Notes: generated by a model from the sequence alone, not told the origin. Numbered from the stretch's first letter, positions 18,101 to 27,940 are shown. The stretch is 64,000 nucleotides of DNA from Clostridium_B lapidicellarium (GCF_041224415.1 NZ_JBGFFE010000006.1:1-64000); one strand, 5' to 3'. Program-made: numbers and translations.

Positions 18101-18391
18101 CTACTTAAACATTTTTGACAACAAATGATGCTTTTTTTTCTTAGGCTCATTGTTTATATAAATGCAGGAGTTTATAGTACCTATTATACTAACATCACCA
18201 TTTTGTACATCTAATTTATTCATCTTTAAATTCTTACCCTTGATATTGAGAATTCCAAGATTAGTATTTAAAGATATCTGATCTTCATTAAAACTTATAA
18301 CTTCAATAATACCGGTCAGTATTAATTTTTTTCTATTTTCAAGACTCAGCAGGCTTTTTTTGTCTTCCAGCTTTATTTCTTTTTTCTCCAT
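18101..18391 (-). CDS. yabP: Sporulation protein YabP
   Basis: 96 residues, with the YabP/YqfC-type core (KLILTGIIEVISFNEDQISLNTNLGILNIKGKNLKMNKL, positions about 22-60 with the typical LxxxGxxxVxxFxE pattern). Known to be made in the mother cell and required for sporulation in B. subtilis. Located 22 bp upstream of yabQ and probably in one operon with it. GTGGAGGGG SD. Confidence 0.92.
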   Translation of the reverse strand: MEKKEIKLEDKKSLLSLENRKKLILTGIIEVISFNEDQISLNTNLGILNIKGKNLKMNKLDVQNGDVSIIGTINSCIYINNEPKKKKHHLLSKMFK

Positions 18392-18448
18392 AAAACATCC
18401 CCTCCACCTATAATAAATATATGTGATGGGAATAATTTATATTACTTT

Positions 18449-18709
18449 CTATTTTACATCTTTTGTATCCGTAATTATCTCATACATTTTCTGGGCATCT
18501 TCTTTTTTGGTATGATTTTTAATATCTAAAATTTTTGCTTTAAGAGAACTATTGGCATATTTAATCTGTATTATATCTCCGCCTTTAACCTCGGTACTCG
18601 GTTTTGCTGTTTTACCATTTATGATAACCCTTCCGCCCTCACATGCTTCCTTCGCTGCAGTTCTTCTCTTTATTATTCTGGACACCTTAAGATATTTATC
18701 TAATCTCAT
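18449..18709 (-). CDS. rqcP: S4-domain RNA-binding protein RqcP
   Basis: 86 residues, almost entirely an S4 domain: MRLDKYLKVSRIIKRRTAAKEAC ... GGRVIINGKTAKPSTEVKGGDII. It is the YabO/HslR-type protein; in B. subtilis RqcP assists RqcH in alanine tailing during ribosome-associated quality control. Lies between hup and yabP, the conserved location. Confidence 0.92.
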   Translation of the reverse strand: MRLDKYLKVSRIIKRRTAAKEACEGGRVIINGKTAKPSTEVKGGDIIQIKYANSSLKAKILDIKNHTKKEDAQKMYEIITDTKDVK

Positions 18710-18730
18710 GTAAATTCTCCTTCTTAAAAC

Positions 18731-18760
18731 AGAAAACCCAGATTTTCATCCAGGTTTACT
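18731..18760 (-). terminator. hup terminator
   Basis: On the minus strand AAACCTGGAT and ATCTGGGTTT pair (10 bp, two G-U) around a GAAA loop and are followed by TCTGTTTT. It lies 13 bp past the hup stop, separating it from rqcP. Confidence 0.75.
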
Positions 18761-18772
18761 GAAAAAATATGT

Positions 18773-19048
18773 TTATTTATTTACTCTATCCTTAAATTCT
18801 TTACCAGCTTTAAATACAGGAACCGTTGATTCTGGTATATTTATTTCTTCTTTGGTTCTAGGATTTCTTCCAATTCTAGCAGCTCTTTTCCTCACTTCAA
18901 ATGTTCCAAATCCAACTAATTGAACCTTTTCTCCTTTTTCAAGTGTTTCTTCCACACTTTCTATAAATCCCTTTAAAGCTGCCTCTGCATCTTTTTTAGT
19001 TAACTTTGACTTTTCTGCTATACCAGTAATTAATTCTGATTTATTCAC
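18773..19048 (-). CDS. hup: DNA-binding protein HU
   Basis: Nucleoid-associated dimeric DNA-bending protein, 91 residues. The family signature GFGTFEVRKRAARIGRNPRTKEEINIP forms the DNA-embracing arm (residues about 46-72). ATG start behind GAGGAGG. Its own terminator follows. The 263-bp upstream gap is A+T-rich and should hold its promoter, but I could not choose one with confidence. Confidence 0.97.
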   Translation of the reverse strand: MNKSELITGIAEKSKLTKKDAEAALKGFIESVEETLEKGEKVQLVGFGTFEVRKRAARIGRNPRTKEEINIPESTVPVFKAGKEFKDRVNK

Positions 19049-19311
19049 CTTTTTTACCTCCTCTTATTTTCATAGACATATGTGCAAGACTATGCAAATA
19101 TCTTTATAAATTTAATCTCAATTAAATTTAATCAAGATCTTATAGAAAGCAATAAATACTCATATATTGTACAAAAACATTCAGCTATTGATTATGTTAT
19201 GTATATTGCATTTTAAATTATTTATCACTTACTATATTTAATTATAGTACATATTAGCCATATTCTGCACTAATTTATAAACTCCTTCTTTTTGCATATA
19301 AAAACTAAAAT

Positions 19312-20757
19312 TTATTTGCTTTTAGATTTTTCCCAAAGTCTATTCATTTCATCCAATGTCATATCCTTCATATCTAAACCTCGGTCAATAGCATTTTTTT
19401 CTATATATGCAAAACGCTTTATAAATTTCTCTATACTATAATTTAATGCAAACTCAGGGTCAATGTCAAGGAATCTAGCAACATTTACGCATGCAAATAT
19501 TAAATCCCCCATTTCTTCTACTATTTTTACCTTTTCTTCACTTTTATATACATTTTTTACTTCATAATACTCTTCTAAAACTTTATCCAGAGCGCCTTCA
19601 ACTTTCTCCCAGTTAAACCCCACATCTGAAGCTTTTTTCTGAACTTTTACCGCTCTCATAAGAGCCGGCAAAGCTTTGGCCACATGCCTAAGTTCATCTG
19701 TGTATGTACTCAAACCCTGCTCCTTCTTTTTTATTACATTCCACTCCGCAAGTACCTGCTCCTTATTGTCCAAGCTTTTACAGCCAAATACATGTGGATG
19801 CCTGTTTATCATTTTGCGGCACACACCATCGATAACGTCGCCTATATCAAAAAATCCCTCCTCCTCTCCTATCTGACAATGAAACACTACTTGAAATAAC
19901 ACATCACCAAGCTCTTCTACCAAGTTTTCATAGTCTTCCTTGTTTACAGCTTCCATCACTTCATAGCTTTCTTCTACAAGATATTTTTTCAGGCTGTCGT
20001 GGCTTTGTTCTCTATCCCATGGACACCCTGTACTGCTTCTCAATTTCTTCATTATATTTAGTAAATCCCTTAAATCATATTTAGTTTCAATATGCCCGGG
20101 AACATAAATTGATGTCAGGTGATCTATATCATTCTGTCTATCTAATTCATACAATTTTATCTTTCTTATAGATTCACTGTCCCTAATTCCTGCAGATCTT
20201 ATAAAATATATTTCGGCATTATCTCCATAATACTTTAACAGAGTCAATTTAACCTGAGATGCAATCAGTCTATCATACACCTGGGTTATTATCATCCCTG
20301 TCCTTTTATCCAATACTTGATTCTCTATGTCAAAGGCATCCACTATTTTGAGTCCTTTGCTAGCGTCTACATTCAGTCTTTCTAAAATGACATCTATAAA
20401 ACTAACCGCCGGTATTATTTCTATATTCAAAGATTCTTTCCTGCATGATTCTATCAATAATTCGACTGATTTTTCCGCTACTAAGGGATGACCTGGTACT
20501 CCATAGGCTATTTGTCTGAATTTTTTCCCCTTTTGCACCAGATCCCGGGCAATAGACTTATACACGTCTTCAAACTTTTCCTTATCTTCATACATATAAT
20601 CATAAGTATGAAATTTTATACCCGATTCTTTTAAATATTTTACCGTAGGATGTTTTTCCGTTCTCAGATAAACCTCATCTGAATTTTTAAGTATGCTTAC
20701 AGCACCCAAAGTAAGGGATTCCACAGACCCTGGACCTAGGCCAATTACTTTAATCAT
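19312..20757 (-). CDS. mazG: Tetrapyrrole methylase-domain / MazG pyrophosphohydrolase fusion, YabN-like
   Basis: 481-residue fusion. Residues about 1-215 form a SAM-dependent tetrapyrrole methylase-like domain (VIGLGPGSVESLTLGA, GVPGHPLVAEK); residues about 225-480 hold two MazG all-alpha NTP pyrophosphohydrolase units (CPWDREQSHDSLKKYLVEE, EESYEVMEAV ... EELGDVLFQVVFH, and a second EEYYEV ... EEMGDLIFACVN). MazG hydrolyses aberrant NTPs. The role of the methylase half is unknown. Starts 13 bp after spoVB, so the two are likely cotranscribed. Confidence 0.94.
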   Translation of the reverse strand: MIKVIGLGPGSVESLTLGAVSILKNSDEVYLRTEKHPTVKYLKESGIKFHTYDYMYEDKEKFEDVYKSIARDLVQKGKKFRQIAYGVPGHPLVAEKSVELLIESCRKESLNIEIIPAVSFIDVILERLNVDASKGLKIVDAFDIENQVLDKRTGMIITQVYDRLIASQVKLTLLKYYGDNAEIYFIRSAGIRDSESIRKIKLYELDRQNDIDHLTSIYVPGHIETKYDLRDLLNIMKKLRSSTGCPWDREQSHDSLKKYLVEESYEVMEAVNKEDYENLVEELGDVLFQVVFHCQIGEEEGFFDIGDVIDGVCRKMINRHPHVFGCKSLDNKEQVLAEWNVIKKKEQGLSTYTDELRHVAKALPALMRAVKVQKKASDVGFNWEKVEGALDKVLEEYYEVKNVYKSEEKVKIVEEMGDLIFACVNVARFLDIDPEFALNYSIEKFIKRFAYIEKNAIDRGLDMKDMTLDEMNRLWEKSKSK

Positions 20758-20770
20758 TTGTAAGCCCTCC

Positions 20771-22303
20771 TTATCTCTTGAATATCTTATTTTTTATATA
20801 ACTGTATTTAAATATTTTAAATATAATTACAAGTGGAATATATATTATAAATCCCGAAATTATAGCTAAAAAACAAGCTATCCTACTGCTTACTGTATAA
20901 TTATAGACACACATATAGATAATTACAACAGCTATTATCATAAAAATAGAGGCAAAAGCAGGTTTAATCACAATTTCAGAGTAATTTACAGTTATTTTTA
21001 ATTTCTTAACAAGAAATACTATATTTAAAACACAGGTTACAAAATAGCCTGCTATACTCCCACAAACAGCCCCATAAATATTTACATATGGAATTGCTAC
21101 CAAAAACAGAGTCAGAACCACTTTGACAATACAGCCTAAAGACAGGTTGAATACAGGTCTAATGTAATAGCCTACCCCCTGTAATATGGCGGTAGATGTC
21201 TGTACCAATATTATAAAAGGTACTGACAGTGCTGAATATTGAAGTATGCTGGAACCGGCGGACTGGCCTGGAAATATCAAATTCAAAATTGGATAAGCCA
21301 ATGTATAAAGTCCAAGCATAGAAGGAAGGGCAATCACCATAGAAAGCTTAAAAGACAAATCCACTTTGTTAATAACATCTAGTCTTCTATTCAATACATG
21401 CGATTCTGCAATTATAGGCATTAGGGAAGCACATAATGCAGCTGATATGGTGAGAGGTATATTTATCAACACAAATGCCTTTCCCGTAAGTTGTCCATAT
21501 AATATCGCTGCATCCTTATATGTAAAACCTGCCTCCAACAATTTTTGAGGTACCAGTGCCGAATCTATAAGACTCATTATACTGCTTACAGCAGCTCCCA
21601 GGGACACTGGAATCGCTATATACAGCAGTTTGCTCAATATATCCCTGTTATCTCTCACCTTAACATTTATTTCTCTTCTTACAGGTATATATTTTATTAT
21701 TAAATATATACCTCCAAATAATCCTCCTGCAGCTGCCCCCAGAGCTGCCCCTCCCGCAGAATACTCTATACCTTTAGGTAATAGCAGATATGCAAGCCCT
21801 ACTCCAACTATCACCCTTCCTATCTGTTCTACAATTTGGGATACAGCAGTGTAATTCATATTTTGAAGCCCCTGAAAAAAACCTCTAAATGCGCTCATTA
21901 TAGATATGAACATAGGTGCAAAGGCTATAGCGACCAATGAATAATAGGATTTTCTATCCCATTTTAAAAAATGTATAATCGGATTTGAAAATATAAGAAG
22001 AACAGCCGTAAAACCCGTCCCCAAAATAAACATCAAAAGCAGAGACTTTCTCAGTACCTGGATAATACCCTCATAATCCCCAATGGCATTTCTTTCCGAT
22101 ACCATTTTGGAAACTGCTACAGGTATACCTGACGCAGCTGCAACAAAGAACATATAAAGGGGAAAAGACATTTGATAATACCCTACTCCCTCATCTCCTA
22201 CTAACATCTGAAGCGGCCATCTAAAAAATAATCCTAAAAATTTAGATATTATACCTGCGGATCCTAATATAACTGTTCCTTTTATAAGTGACTGTTTTTT
22301 CAT
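20771..22303 (-). CDS. spoVB: Stage V sporulation protein B-like polysaccharide flippase (MOP superfamily)
   Basis: 510-residue integral membrane protein with about 14 hydrophobic segments, beginning KGTVILGSAGIISKFLGLFFR. SpoVB of B. subtilis is a lipid-II flippase-family protein needed for cortex synthesis. I chose the ATG at 22303 (MKKQSLIKGTV) because TTGGAGG lies 8 nt upstream. Placement between spoVT and mazG is standard for Firmicutes. Confidence 0.94.
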   Translation of the reverse strand: MKKQSLIKGTVILGSAGIISKFLGLFFRWPLQMLVGDEGVGYYQMSFPLYMFFVAAASGIPVAVSKMVSERNAIGDYEGIIQVLRKSLLLMFILGTGFTAVLLIFSNPIIHFLKWDRKSYYSLVAIAFAPMFISIMSAFRGFFQGLQNMNYTAVSQIVEQIGRVIVGVGLAYLLLPKGIEYSAGGAALGAAAGGLFGGIYLIIKYIPVRREINVKVRDNRDILSKLLYIAIPVSLGAAVSSIMSLIDSALVPQKLLEAGFTYKDAAILYGQLTGKAFVLINIPLTISAALCASLMPIIAESHVLNRRLDVINKVDLSFKLSMVIALPSMLGLYTLAYPILNLIFPGQSAGSSILQYSALSVPFIILVQTSTAILQGVGYYIRPVFNLSLGCIVKVVLTLFLVAIPYVNIYGAVCGSIAGYFVTCVLNIVFLVKKLKITVNYSEIVIKPAFASIFMIIAVVIIYMCVYNYTVSSRIACFLAIISGFIIYIPLVIIFKIFKYSYIKNKIFKR

Positions 22304-22436
22304 AAAAATACCTCCAAATTGCCATAGCTGCAAATAATTCTTTCCCATGTTTATAAGTATTTAAAATTTGAAAGTATTATTACTTGAAGTGAATATTTTT
22401 TATATTACAGTCAATAATGATTTAATGAATAAATAA

Positions 22437-22460
22437 AAATGGCAGCAATTGCTGCCATTT
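22437..22460 (-). terminator. spoVT terminator
   Basis: A 24-bp palindrome (AAATGGCAGC plus its complement around AATT) starts one base past the spoVT stop and is followed by TTTATTTATT on the minus strand. Confidence 0.85.
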
Positions 22461-22461
22461 C

Positions 22462-23010
22462 CTACTGTTCCATTTGCTTCCCAAGGAATGAAGATGCCGT
22501 TTCAGCCAATTTGACTTCTACATTTCCAAATTTAGCCTCTTCTTTAGATGCTATTACCACAGCTCCAATGGCATCTCCACCCGATATTATCGGACATATC
22601 ACTTGAGCGGAATATTTCCCCTCAATATCCTCATCATCATATATTGGTATGATTCCTTTTCCCTCAGAAGCTAAAACTGTCTTCCTGTCATCTATTGACT
22701 TTTCAAGTTCTGAACTTATCTTTTTATCCACATATTCTTTCTTGGAAGCTCCACTTATAGATACCACACTGTCCTTATCACATATCATAATTATATGTCC
22801 TATGGTCTGCTGCAGTGATTCAGTATATCCTTTAGAAACATCACTGAGTTCACCAATAGGTGAATATTTTTTTAGTATAACACCTCCCTCTCTATCCGTA
22901 AATATTTCTAGAGGATCGCCCTCCCTTATTCTAAGTGTTCTTCTTATCTCTTTAGGTATGACAACTCTTCCCAAGTCGTCTATACGCCTGACAATTCCTG
23001 TTGCTTTCAT
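22462..23010 (-). CDS. spoVT: Stage V sporulation transcriptional regulator SpoVT
   Basis: Forespore regulator of sigma-G genes. Residues 1-50 are the AbrB/SpoVT DNA-binding swapped hairpin (MKATGIVRRIDDLGRVVIPKEIRRTLRI) and residues about 55-182 are a GAF-like domain. 182 residues, normal. GAGGAGG SD. Upstream on the minus strand GTATA (23081-23085) and AATAATA (23056-23062) are 18 bp apart, a possible sigma-G promoter, but such matches are cheap in A+T-rich DNA. Confidence 0.96.
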   Translation of the reverse strand: MKATGIVRRIDDLGRVVIPKEIRRTLRIREGDPLEIFTDREGGVILKKYSPIGELSDVSKGYTESLQQTIGHIIMICDKDSVVSISGASKKEYVDKKISSELEKSIDDRKTVLASEGKGIIPIYDDEDIEGKYSAQVICPIISGGDAIGAVVIASKEEAKFGNVEVKLAETASSFLGKQMEQ

Positions 23011-23113
23011 GTTTAGAATTCCTCCTCAAAAATAATAATATATAACTTGTATTAATATTATTTTTCTAAATATGAAATTTTATACACAATTGTTATTTAA
23101 ATTATAAAATTAA

Positions 23114-23146
23114 AGAGAATTATGGTATCAATTATCATAATTCTCT
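23114..23146 (-). terminator. prsA terminator
   Basis: AGAGAATTATG and CATAATTCTCT arms form a hairpin followed on the minus strand by TTTAATTTTAT, 28 bp past the prsA stop. Confidence 0.8.
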
Positions 23147-23173
23147 CAATTACACCTGTACATAAAGACATCA

Positions 23174-24199
23174 CTACATGATATTCTTATCTTTTTTAGT
23201 TATATTTGCAGCTTTCTTCCATTCTTGAACTTTCTGAGAAACCAATTTGGTTTTCTGATTATCCTCCAATTGTTTCTTTATCTGATCTTTGACTTTGCTA
23301 AGGGGTTTAACGGGATATTCCTGTTTATCTATGCATTTTATTATGTGATATCCAAAACTACTTTTTACAGGGCCTGATATTGCTCCTTTTTTCAATGCCT
23401 TTGCTCCTGCCATAAATTGAGCATCATACTGGGAATCATCATAACTTATAGTTCCCAAATCCCCTCCCTTACTTTTAGTATTTGTATCTTCCGAAACTTC
23501 TTTTGCAACTTTCGCAAAATCTTCTCCTTTATCCAATCTTGCTTTCACCTTTTCAGCTTCATCTTTAGTTTTTACAAGTATATGTGCCAAATGCATCTTA
23601 TCAGTCTGTTCAGTAAATTTATCCTGATTTGCCTTATAATAATCCTCTATTTGTTTATCTGTTACTTTTACATTCTTTGTAAGGCTGTCGCTTACTTTTT
23701 GTTCTATTTGCTGTGCTTTGAGCTGTGATAAATACATATCTTTAAATGAACTTTCAGTAAAGCCCTGAGCTTTTAGTGCTGCATCAAACTGTTCGGTGTT
23801 ATTTCCAAATTGCTGTTTTTTTATCTGGGCAATCTGGCTATTCATCTCTGATTTAAGTTTATTTTCATCTGGTAGAAGCTTTAATTCTTTAGCTTTTTGT
23901 TCAATTACCTTCATTGTAATCATACTGTCAAGTATTTGTCCCTTTTGATTTTTTATAACACTTACAGCTTCATCATTCTTTGCATAATCTTCTCCGTACT
24001 GCTGTTTGGCTTGACTTATCAACTGCATTGTATTTGGATTTTTATCTAAATCACCTCTTGTGATCTTTTCTCCATTGACCACCGCCACAGTACTATTAGC
24101 TATTGCCTCTGGTGTTTTCTCTATCATATTACAACCAGCAATTGAAAATGTAAATACAATTATGCATGCAGTGGTTACTAACTTTTTTATATTTTTCAC
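23174..24199 (-). CDS. prsA: Foldase lipoprotein PrsA, parvulin-type peptidyl-prolyl isomerase
   Basis: Extracytoplasmic chaperone/foldase. An N-terminal signal peptide ends in a lipobox (FSIAGC) about 22 residues in; a SurA-like helical part follows; the parvulin domain spans about 205-300 (HLAHILVKTKDEAEKV, GGDLGTISY, PVKSSFGYHIIK). I prefer the GTG at 24199, 8 nt after GGGGGA; an ATG at 24205 is only one base from that SD. Transcribed after mfd, separated by a 13-bp-arm inverted repeat. Confidence 0.93.
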   Translation of the reverse strand: MKNIKKLVTTACIIVFTFSIAGCNMIEKTPEAIANSTVAVVNGEKITRGDLDKNPNTMQLISQAKQQYGEDYAKNDEAVSVIKNQKGQILDSMITMKVIEQKAKELKLLPDENKLKSEMNSQIAQIKKQQFGNNTEQFDAALKAQGFTESSFKDMYLSQLKAQQIEQKVSDSLTKNVKVTDKQIEDYYKANQDKFTEQTDKMHLAHILVKTKDEAEKVKARLDKGEDFAKVAKEVSEDTNTKSKGGDLGTISYDDSQYDAQFMAGAKALKKGAISGPVKSSFGYHIIKCIDKQEYPVKPLSKVKDQIKKQLEDNQKTKLVSQKVQEWKKAANITKKDKNIM

Positions 24200-24218
24200 A
24201 ATCATTCCCCCACTCTTT

Positions 24219-24254
24219 TTTTATGTTAAAACACAGATTTATTTTAACATAAAA
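24219..24254. repeat. 13-bp perfect inverted repeat upstream of prsA
   Basis: TTTTATGTTAAAA (24219-24231) and TTTTAACATAAAA (24242-24254) are perfect complements around a 10-nt gap. It lies in the 81-bp gap between mfd and prsA. No U-tract follows on the minus strand, so it is either an mfd 3'-end hairpin or an operator for prsA. Confidence 0.6.
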
Positions 24255-24280
24255 GCATTTTTACTACAAAGCTATTAAAG

Positions 24281-27200
24281 CTATTTGTGTTCATATATCT
24301 GCAACATATACTCAACAATCTCTTTGATATCATTTAGAATGTTTTCTCTTTTTACATCTTTTAATCTATATCCAAAACCAGGCTTTTTATTCATTTTCAA
24401 TACTATTTTCCTGGAATATTTTTTTAAGAGGCCTTTCATTACATTTTGATCCACTCTGTCTTTACTTTCAAATGTAAAAGCAACTTCTCCCTTTGCCTCT
24501 TTTATTTCCTCTATCCCAAGCACCTTTCCCATACTTCTTATATAGGCAATATCCATGAGATTTTGCAGTGAAGTTGGTATACTGGAGAATCTGTCTTCCA
24601 GTTCTTCTTTCACATCTAAAACATCTTCATAGGAATTTATAGCTGCTATTTTTTTATACACTTCTATTTTTTGGACTTCATTTTTTATGTAGTTGTCAGG
24701 TATATATGCATCCACTTTTAATTCCACAGTAGTTTCCACCGGCTCCTTATGGATTTCACCTTTTATAAGCTTTACAGTATCTTCAAGCATCCTGCAATAG
24801 AGGTCATACCCTATTGCAGCCATATGGCCATGCTGTGATGACCCCATCATGTTACCTGCGCCCCTTATTTCCAAATCTTTTAAAGCTATTTTAAATCCAG
24901 ATCCCAATTCAGTAAATTCTTTAATGGCTTTAAGCCTCTTTTCTGCAACTTCCGTAAGAACTTTGTCCTTTCTATAAGTTAAATAACAATAGGCTATTCT
25001 ATTAGTTCTTCCAACTCTTCCCCTTAATTGATAAAGTTGTGACAATCCCATCTTATCTGCATCATAAATTATCATAGTATTTACATTTTGTATATCCATG
25101 CCGGTTTCTATAATAGTAGTAGTCACAAGAACATCATATTTACCGTCCATAAAATCCATTATTATATTTTCAAGTTCTCTTTCCTGCATTTGGCCGTGGG
25201 CTATTGCTATTTTAGCTTCCGGAACCAGTTTCGATATATAAGAAGCAATTTCCTTTATATTTTCAACTCTATTATATACAAAGTAAATTTGCCCATTTCT
25301 GTTTATTTCTCTCAATATAGCATCTCTAATCAGCTGATCGTTATATTCTACCACATAAGTCTGTATAGGATACCTCTCTTCTGGAGGGGTTTCTATGACA
25401 CTTATGTCTCTAACTCCGACAAGAGACATATGGAGAGTTCGCGGTATAGGAGTAGCACTTAAAGTTAATACATCTACATTTTTTCTAATTTTTTTAATTT
25501 TTTCTTTATGGCTTACACCAAACCTTTGCTCCTCATCTATTATGAGAAGTCCAAGATCTTTAAACTGAATATCCTTTTGCAATATCCTATGGGTACCAAT
25601 TAATACATCCACGTCACCCACCTTCACTGCTTTTACGGTAATTTTTTGTTGGGCACGAGTTTTAAATCTACTTATCATATCTATTTTTACAGGAAAATCA
25701 GAAAATCTTTTAACAAAATTATTATAGTGCTGCTGTGCCAATATAGTAGTAGGAACCAGAAAAGCAACTTGCTTCCCATCCATCACAGCCTTAAAGGCTG
25801 CCCTTACAGCGACTTCAGTTTTGCCATATCCCACATCTCCACAGAGCAGCCTATCCATAACCTTGTCTGACTCCATATCTCTCTTTATGTCCTGAATGGT
25901 CGACAGTTGATCTGGCGTTTCTTCATAGGGGAATTCATCTTCAAACTGCTTCTGCCATACAGTGTCTTTTGAATATTTATATCCCTTCAAAGTGGATCTA
26001 ATGGCATATAATTTCACCAGATCTTCTGCTATCTGTTCTATGGATTTCTTCGCCTTTTTTTTGGCCTTTGCCCATTCCGCACTTCCCAGTTTATTTATTT
26101 TAGGAGTCTTCCCCTCGGAACCTATATATTTCTGTACCATATCAAGTTGTTCCACCGGCACATACAATTTATCATTGGATTCATATACAAGTTCCAAGTA
26201 ATCCTTTTTATGTCCTTGAAAATCCAGCTGTTTTATACCTTTGTAGACACCAATACCATGGTTAACATGAACTACAAAATCTCCCGGTTTTAACTCGGTA
26301 AAGCTTTTAATTTTGCCTGCCCCTCTTTTGGGAATTTTTTTTGCAGTTTTTCTTCTGGCCTCTCCAAAAACTTCTTTACTTGAAATTACACTCAGCTTGA
26401 GTCGCGGATACTCGAACCCCTTCAATTGGCTTCCAAAAGTTATAATTATTTCTCCAGGTTTAATTTCACGTACCACATCCCTATAACTGCTATCTATATC
26501 TCTATCCCTCAAAGTATCCACTAACCTTTTCCCTCTGGGTCTAGTACCAGACAATATCAATATCTTAAACCCCTTTGATTTTTTATCCCTTATATCTTCA
26601 ATGAGAAGATCTATCTGACCGTGATAATCATTAAGGGTTATCTGTGAAAAATCTATCACCGACCTGGGCAGGAATGTCTTCACAGATTTAGCAATGGGAT
26701 CTAATATAATACTTTTCCTTTCTTTTAATTCTTCCACTAGTTGAGATTTGCTAATGAGCATCCTATTTTGTTTAAGAAGCACATTTCCTCTCTGTAAAAA
26801 GCTCTTGTAATTCTCTTCGAATTCAAAATATACACTGTCTAATTTTCCCTCACATCTCTGTACATCGTCCAGAATTACAAAATAATCCTTTACATAATCA
26901 AGAAAAGTTGATAACTTACTATAAAAGTAGGGTAAAAAAGTATCAATAGTCTCAAAATTCCAGCTTTGCTCAAGAGTTTCCAGATTTTTACCGGTTATTT
27001 CCTTTATCCTCTTAACAGCTTCATTTTCCTTTAGTTTCCCTAATTTTTCTGTTACTACTTTTAAGTCCTCTTTTATACTTTTTTCGCCTGCTTTAATTTT
27101 ATTTTTATCCAGTATAATTTCCCTAGCTGGAAAAATCTCTATACTATTTACTTTTTCAATACTTCTTTGAGATTCCAGATTGAAGTTTCTGATAGACTCC

Positions 27201-27802
27201 ACTTCATCGCCAAATAGTTCTAATCTATATGCTTCTTCTGAAATAGGGGAATAAATGTCCATTATTCCCCCCCTTATGGAAAATTGACCTTTCCCATCTA
27301 CAATATCGCTTCTTTCATATCCGCATTGAATTAATTTTTCTGCAATGCCCTCCAAATCCAAAGTATCTCCTACAGATATTTTAAAAATATATTTTTTATA
27401 TAATTCCAGGGGAATATATACTGAACTCAACGATTCTACACAAACTATTATAATTTTTTTACCCCGCTTTAATATCTGTCTGATTACCTTCAATCTTTCC
27501 CATCTCAAATCTCCAGATATGGCTTCAATATTATAAAATACTACCTCCTTAGTCGGAAAGTAATATACCTGGGGAATATAAAAAGATAAATCTTCATACA
27601 ATTTTCTGGCTTCCACATCACTGTGGGTAACAATTAAAACCGGGCTATCCAAAGCTTCAAATACTCCATATATCAAATAACTCCTGGCAGATTCTGAAAG
27701 CCCATATACTCCTACCGGAAACCTACCTTTAAATATTTCATTCATAATATTTTTAAACTTATCGCTTTCCCTAATGGGTTTCATAAGCCCTTCTAATCTC
27801 AT
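24281..27802 (-). CDS. mfd: Transcription-repair coupling factor Mfd
   Basis: Removes stalled RNA polymerase at DNA lesions and recruits UvrA. 1173 residues in family order: a UvrB-like N-terminal region, a CarD-type polymerase-interacting domain (PGDFVVHVNHGIGVYKGI), the SF2 translocase with Walker A GDVGYGKTEVA, the box II sequence IIDEEQRFG, SATPIPRTL, and motif VI QLRGRVGR, then a C-terminal autoinhibitory TRCF domain. I chose the ATG at 27802 behind GGGTGG; an in-frame GTG four codons upstream overlaps that SD. The pth-mfd-prsA-spoVT order is conserved. Confidence 0.98.
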   Translation of the reverse strand: MRLEGLMKPIRESDKFKNIMNEIFKGRFPVGVYGLSESARSYLIYGVFEALDSPVLIVTHSDVEARKLYEDLSFYIPQVYYFPTKEVVFYNIEAISGDLRWERLKVIRQILKRGKKIIIVCVESLSSVYIPLELYKKYIFKISVGDTLDLEGIAEKLIQCGYERSDIVDGKGQFSIRGGIMDIYSPISEEAYRLELFGDEVESIRNFNLESQRSIEKVNSIEIFPAREIILDKNKIKAGEKSIKEDLKVVTEKLGKLKENEAVKRIKEITGKNLETLEQSWNFETIDTFLPYFYSKLSTFLDYVKDYFVILDDVQRCEGKLDSVYFEFEENYKSFLQRGNVLLKQNRMLISKSQLVEELKERKSIILDPIAKSVKTFLPRSVIDFSQITLNDYHGQIDLLIEDIRDKKSKGFKILILSGTRPRGKRLVDTLRDRDIDSSYRDVVREIKPGEIIITFGSQLKGFEYPRLKLSVISSKEVFGEARRKTAKKIPKRGAGKIKSFTELKPGDFVVHVNHGIGVYKGIKQLDFQGHKKDYLELVYESNDKLYVPVEQLDMVQKYIGSEGKTPKINKLGSAEWAKAKKKAKKSIEQIAEDLVKLYAIRSTLKGYKYSKDTVWQKQFEDEFPYEETPDQLSTIQDIKRDMESDKVMDRLLCGDVGYGKTEVAVRAAFKAVMDGKQVAFLVPTTILAQQHYNNFVKRFSDFPVKIDMISRFKTRAQQKITVKAVKVGDVDVLIGTHRILQKDIQFKDLGLLIIDEEQRFGVSHKEKIKKIRKNVDVLTLSATPIPRTLHMSLVGVRDISVIETPPEERYPIQTYVVEYNDQLIRDAILREINRNGQIYFVYNRVENIKEIASYISKLVPEAKIAIAHGQMQERELENIIMDFMDGKYDVLVTTTIIETGMDIQNVNTMIIYDADKMGLSQLYQLRGRVGRTNRIAYCYLTYRKDKVLTEVAEKRLKAIKEFTELGSGFKIALKDLEIRGAGNMMGSSQHGHMAAIGYDLYCRMLEDTVKLIKGEIHKEPVETTVELKVDAYIPDNYIKNEVQKIEVYKKIAAINSYEDVLDVKEELEDRFSSIPTSLQNLMDIAYIRSMGKVLGIEEIKEAKGEVAFTFESKDRVDQNVMKGLLKKYSRKIVLKMNKKPGFGYRLKDVKRENILNDIKEIVEYMLQIYEHK

Positions 27803-27875
27803 TCTAACAACCACCCTATAAATTTATTCACCTACTCAAGTTTCAATTTCAAACATTTTTAATCAAACGCACAAT

Positions 27876-27917
27876 AACCGTTAACCTCTTTATACTAAAG
27901 AGACTATACGGTTTTTT
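27876..27917. terminator. Two-tier hairpin between pth and mfd
   Basis: Outer arms AACCGT/ACGGTT (27876-27881, 27908-27913) and inner arms CTCTTTA/TAAAGAG (27886-27892, 27896-27902). The T6 tract lies on the plus-strand side (27912-27917), although the flanking genes are on the minus strand; on the minus strand the tail is weak. Confidence 0.5.
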
Positions 27918-27940
27918 ACCAAGCTATTTTATTATGCCAA

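Noticed and set aside
23056..23085. Sigma-G promoter of spoVT
   Set aside because: GTATA-18-AATAATA fits loosely, but similar matches occur by chance in such A/T-rich sequence; mentioned only as tentative in the gene entry.
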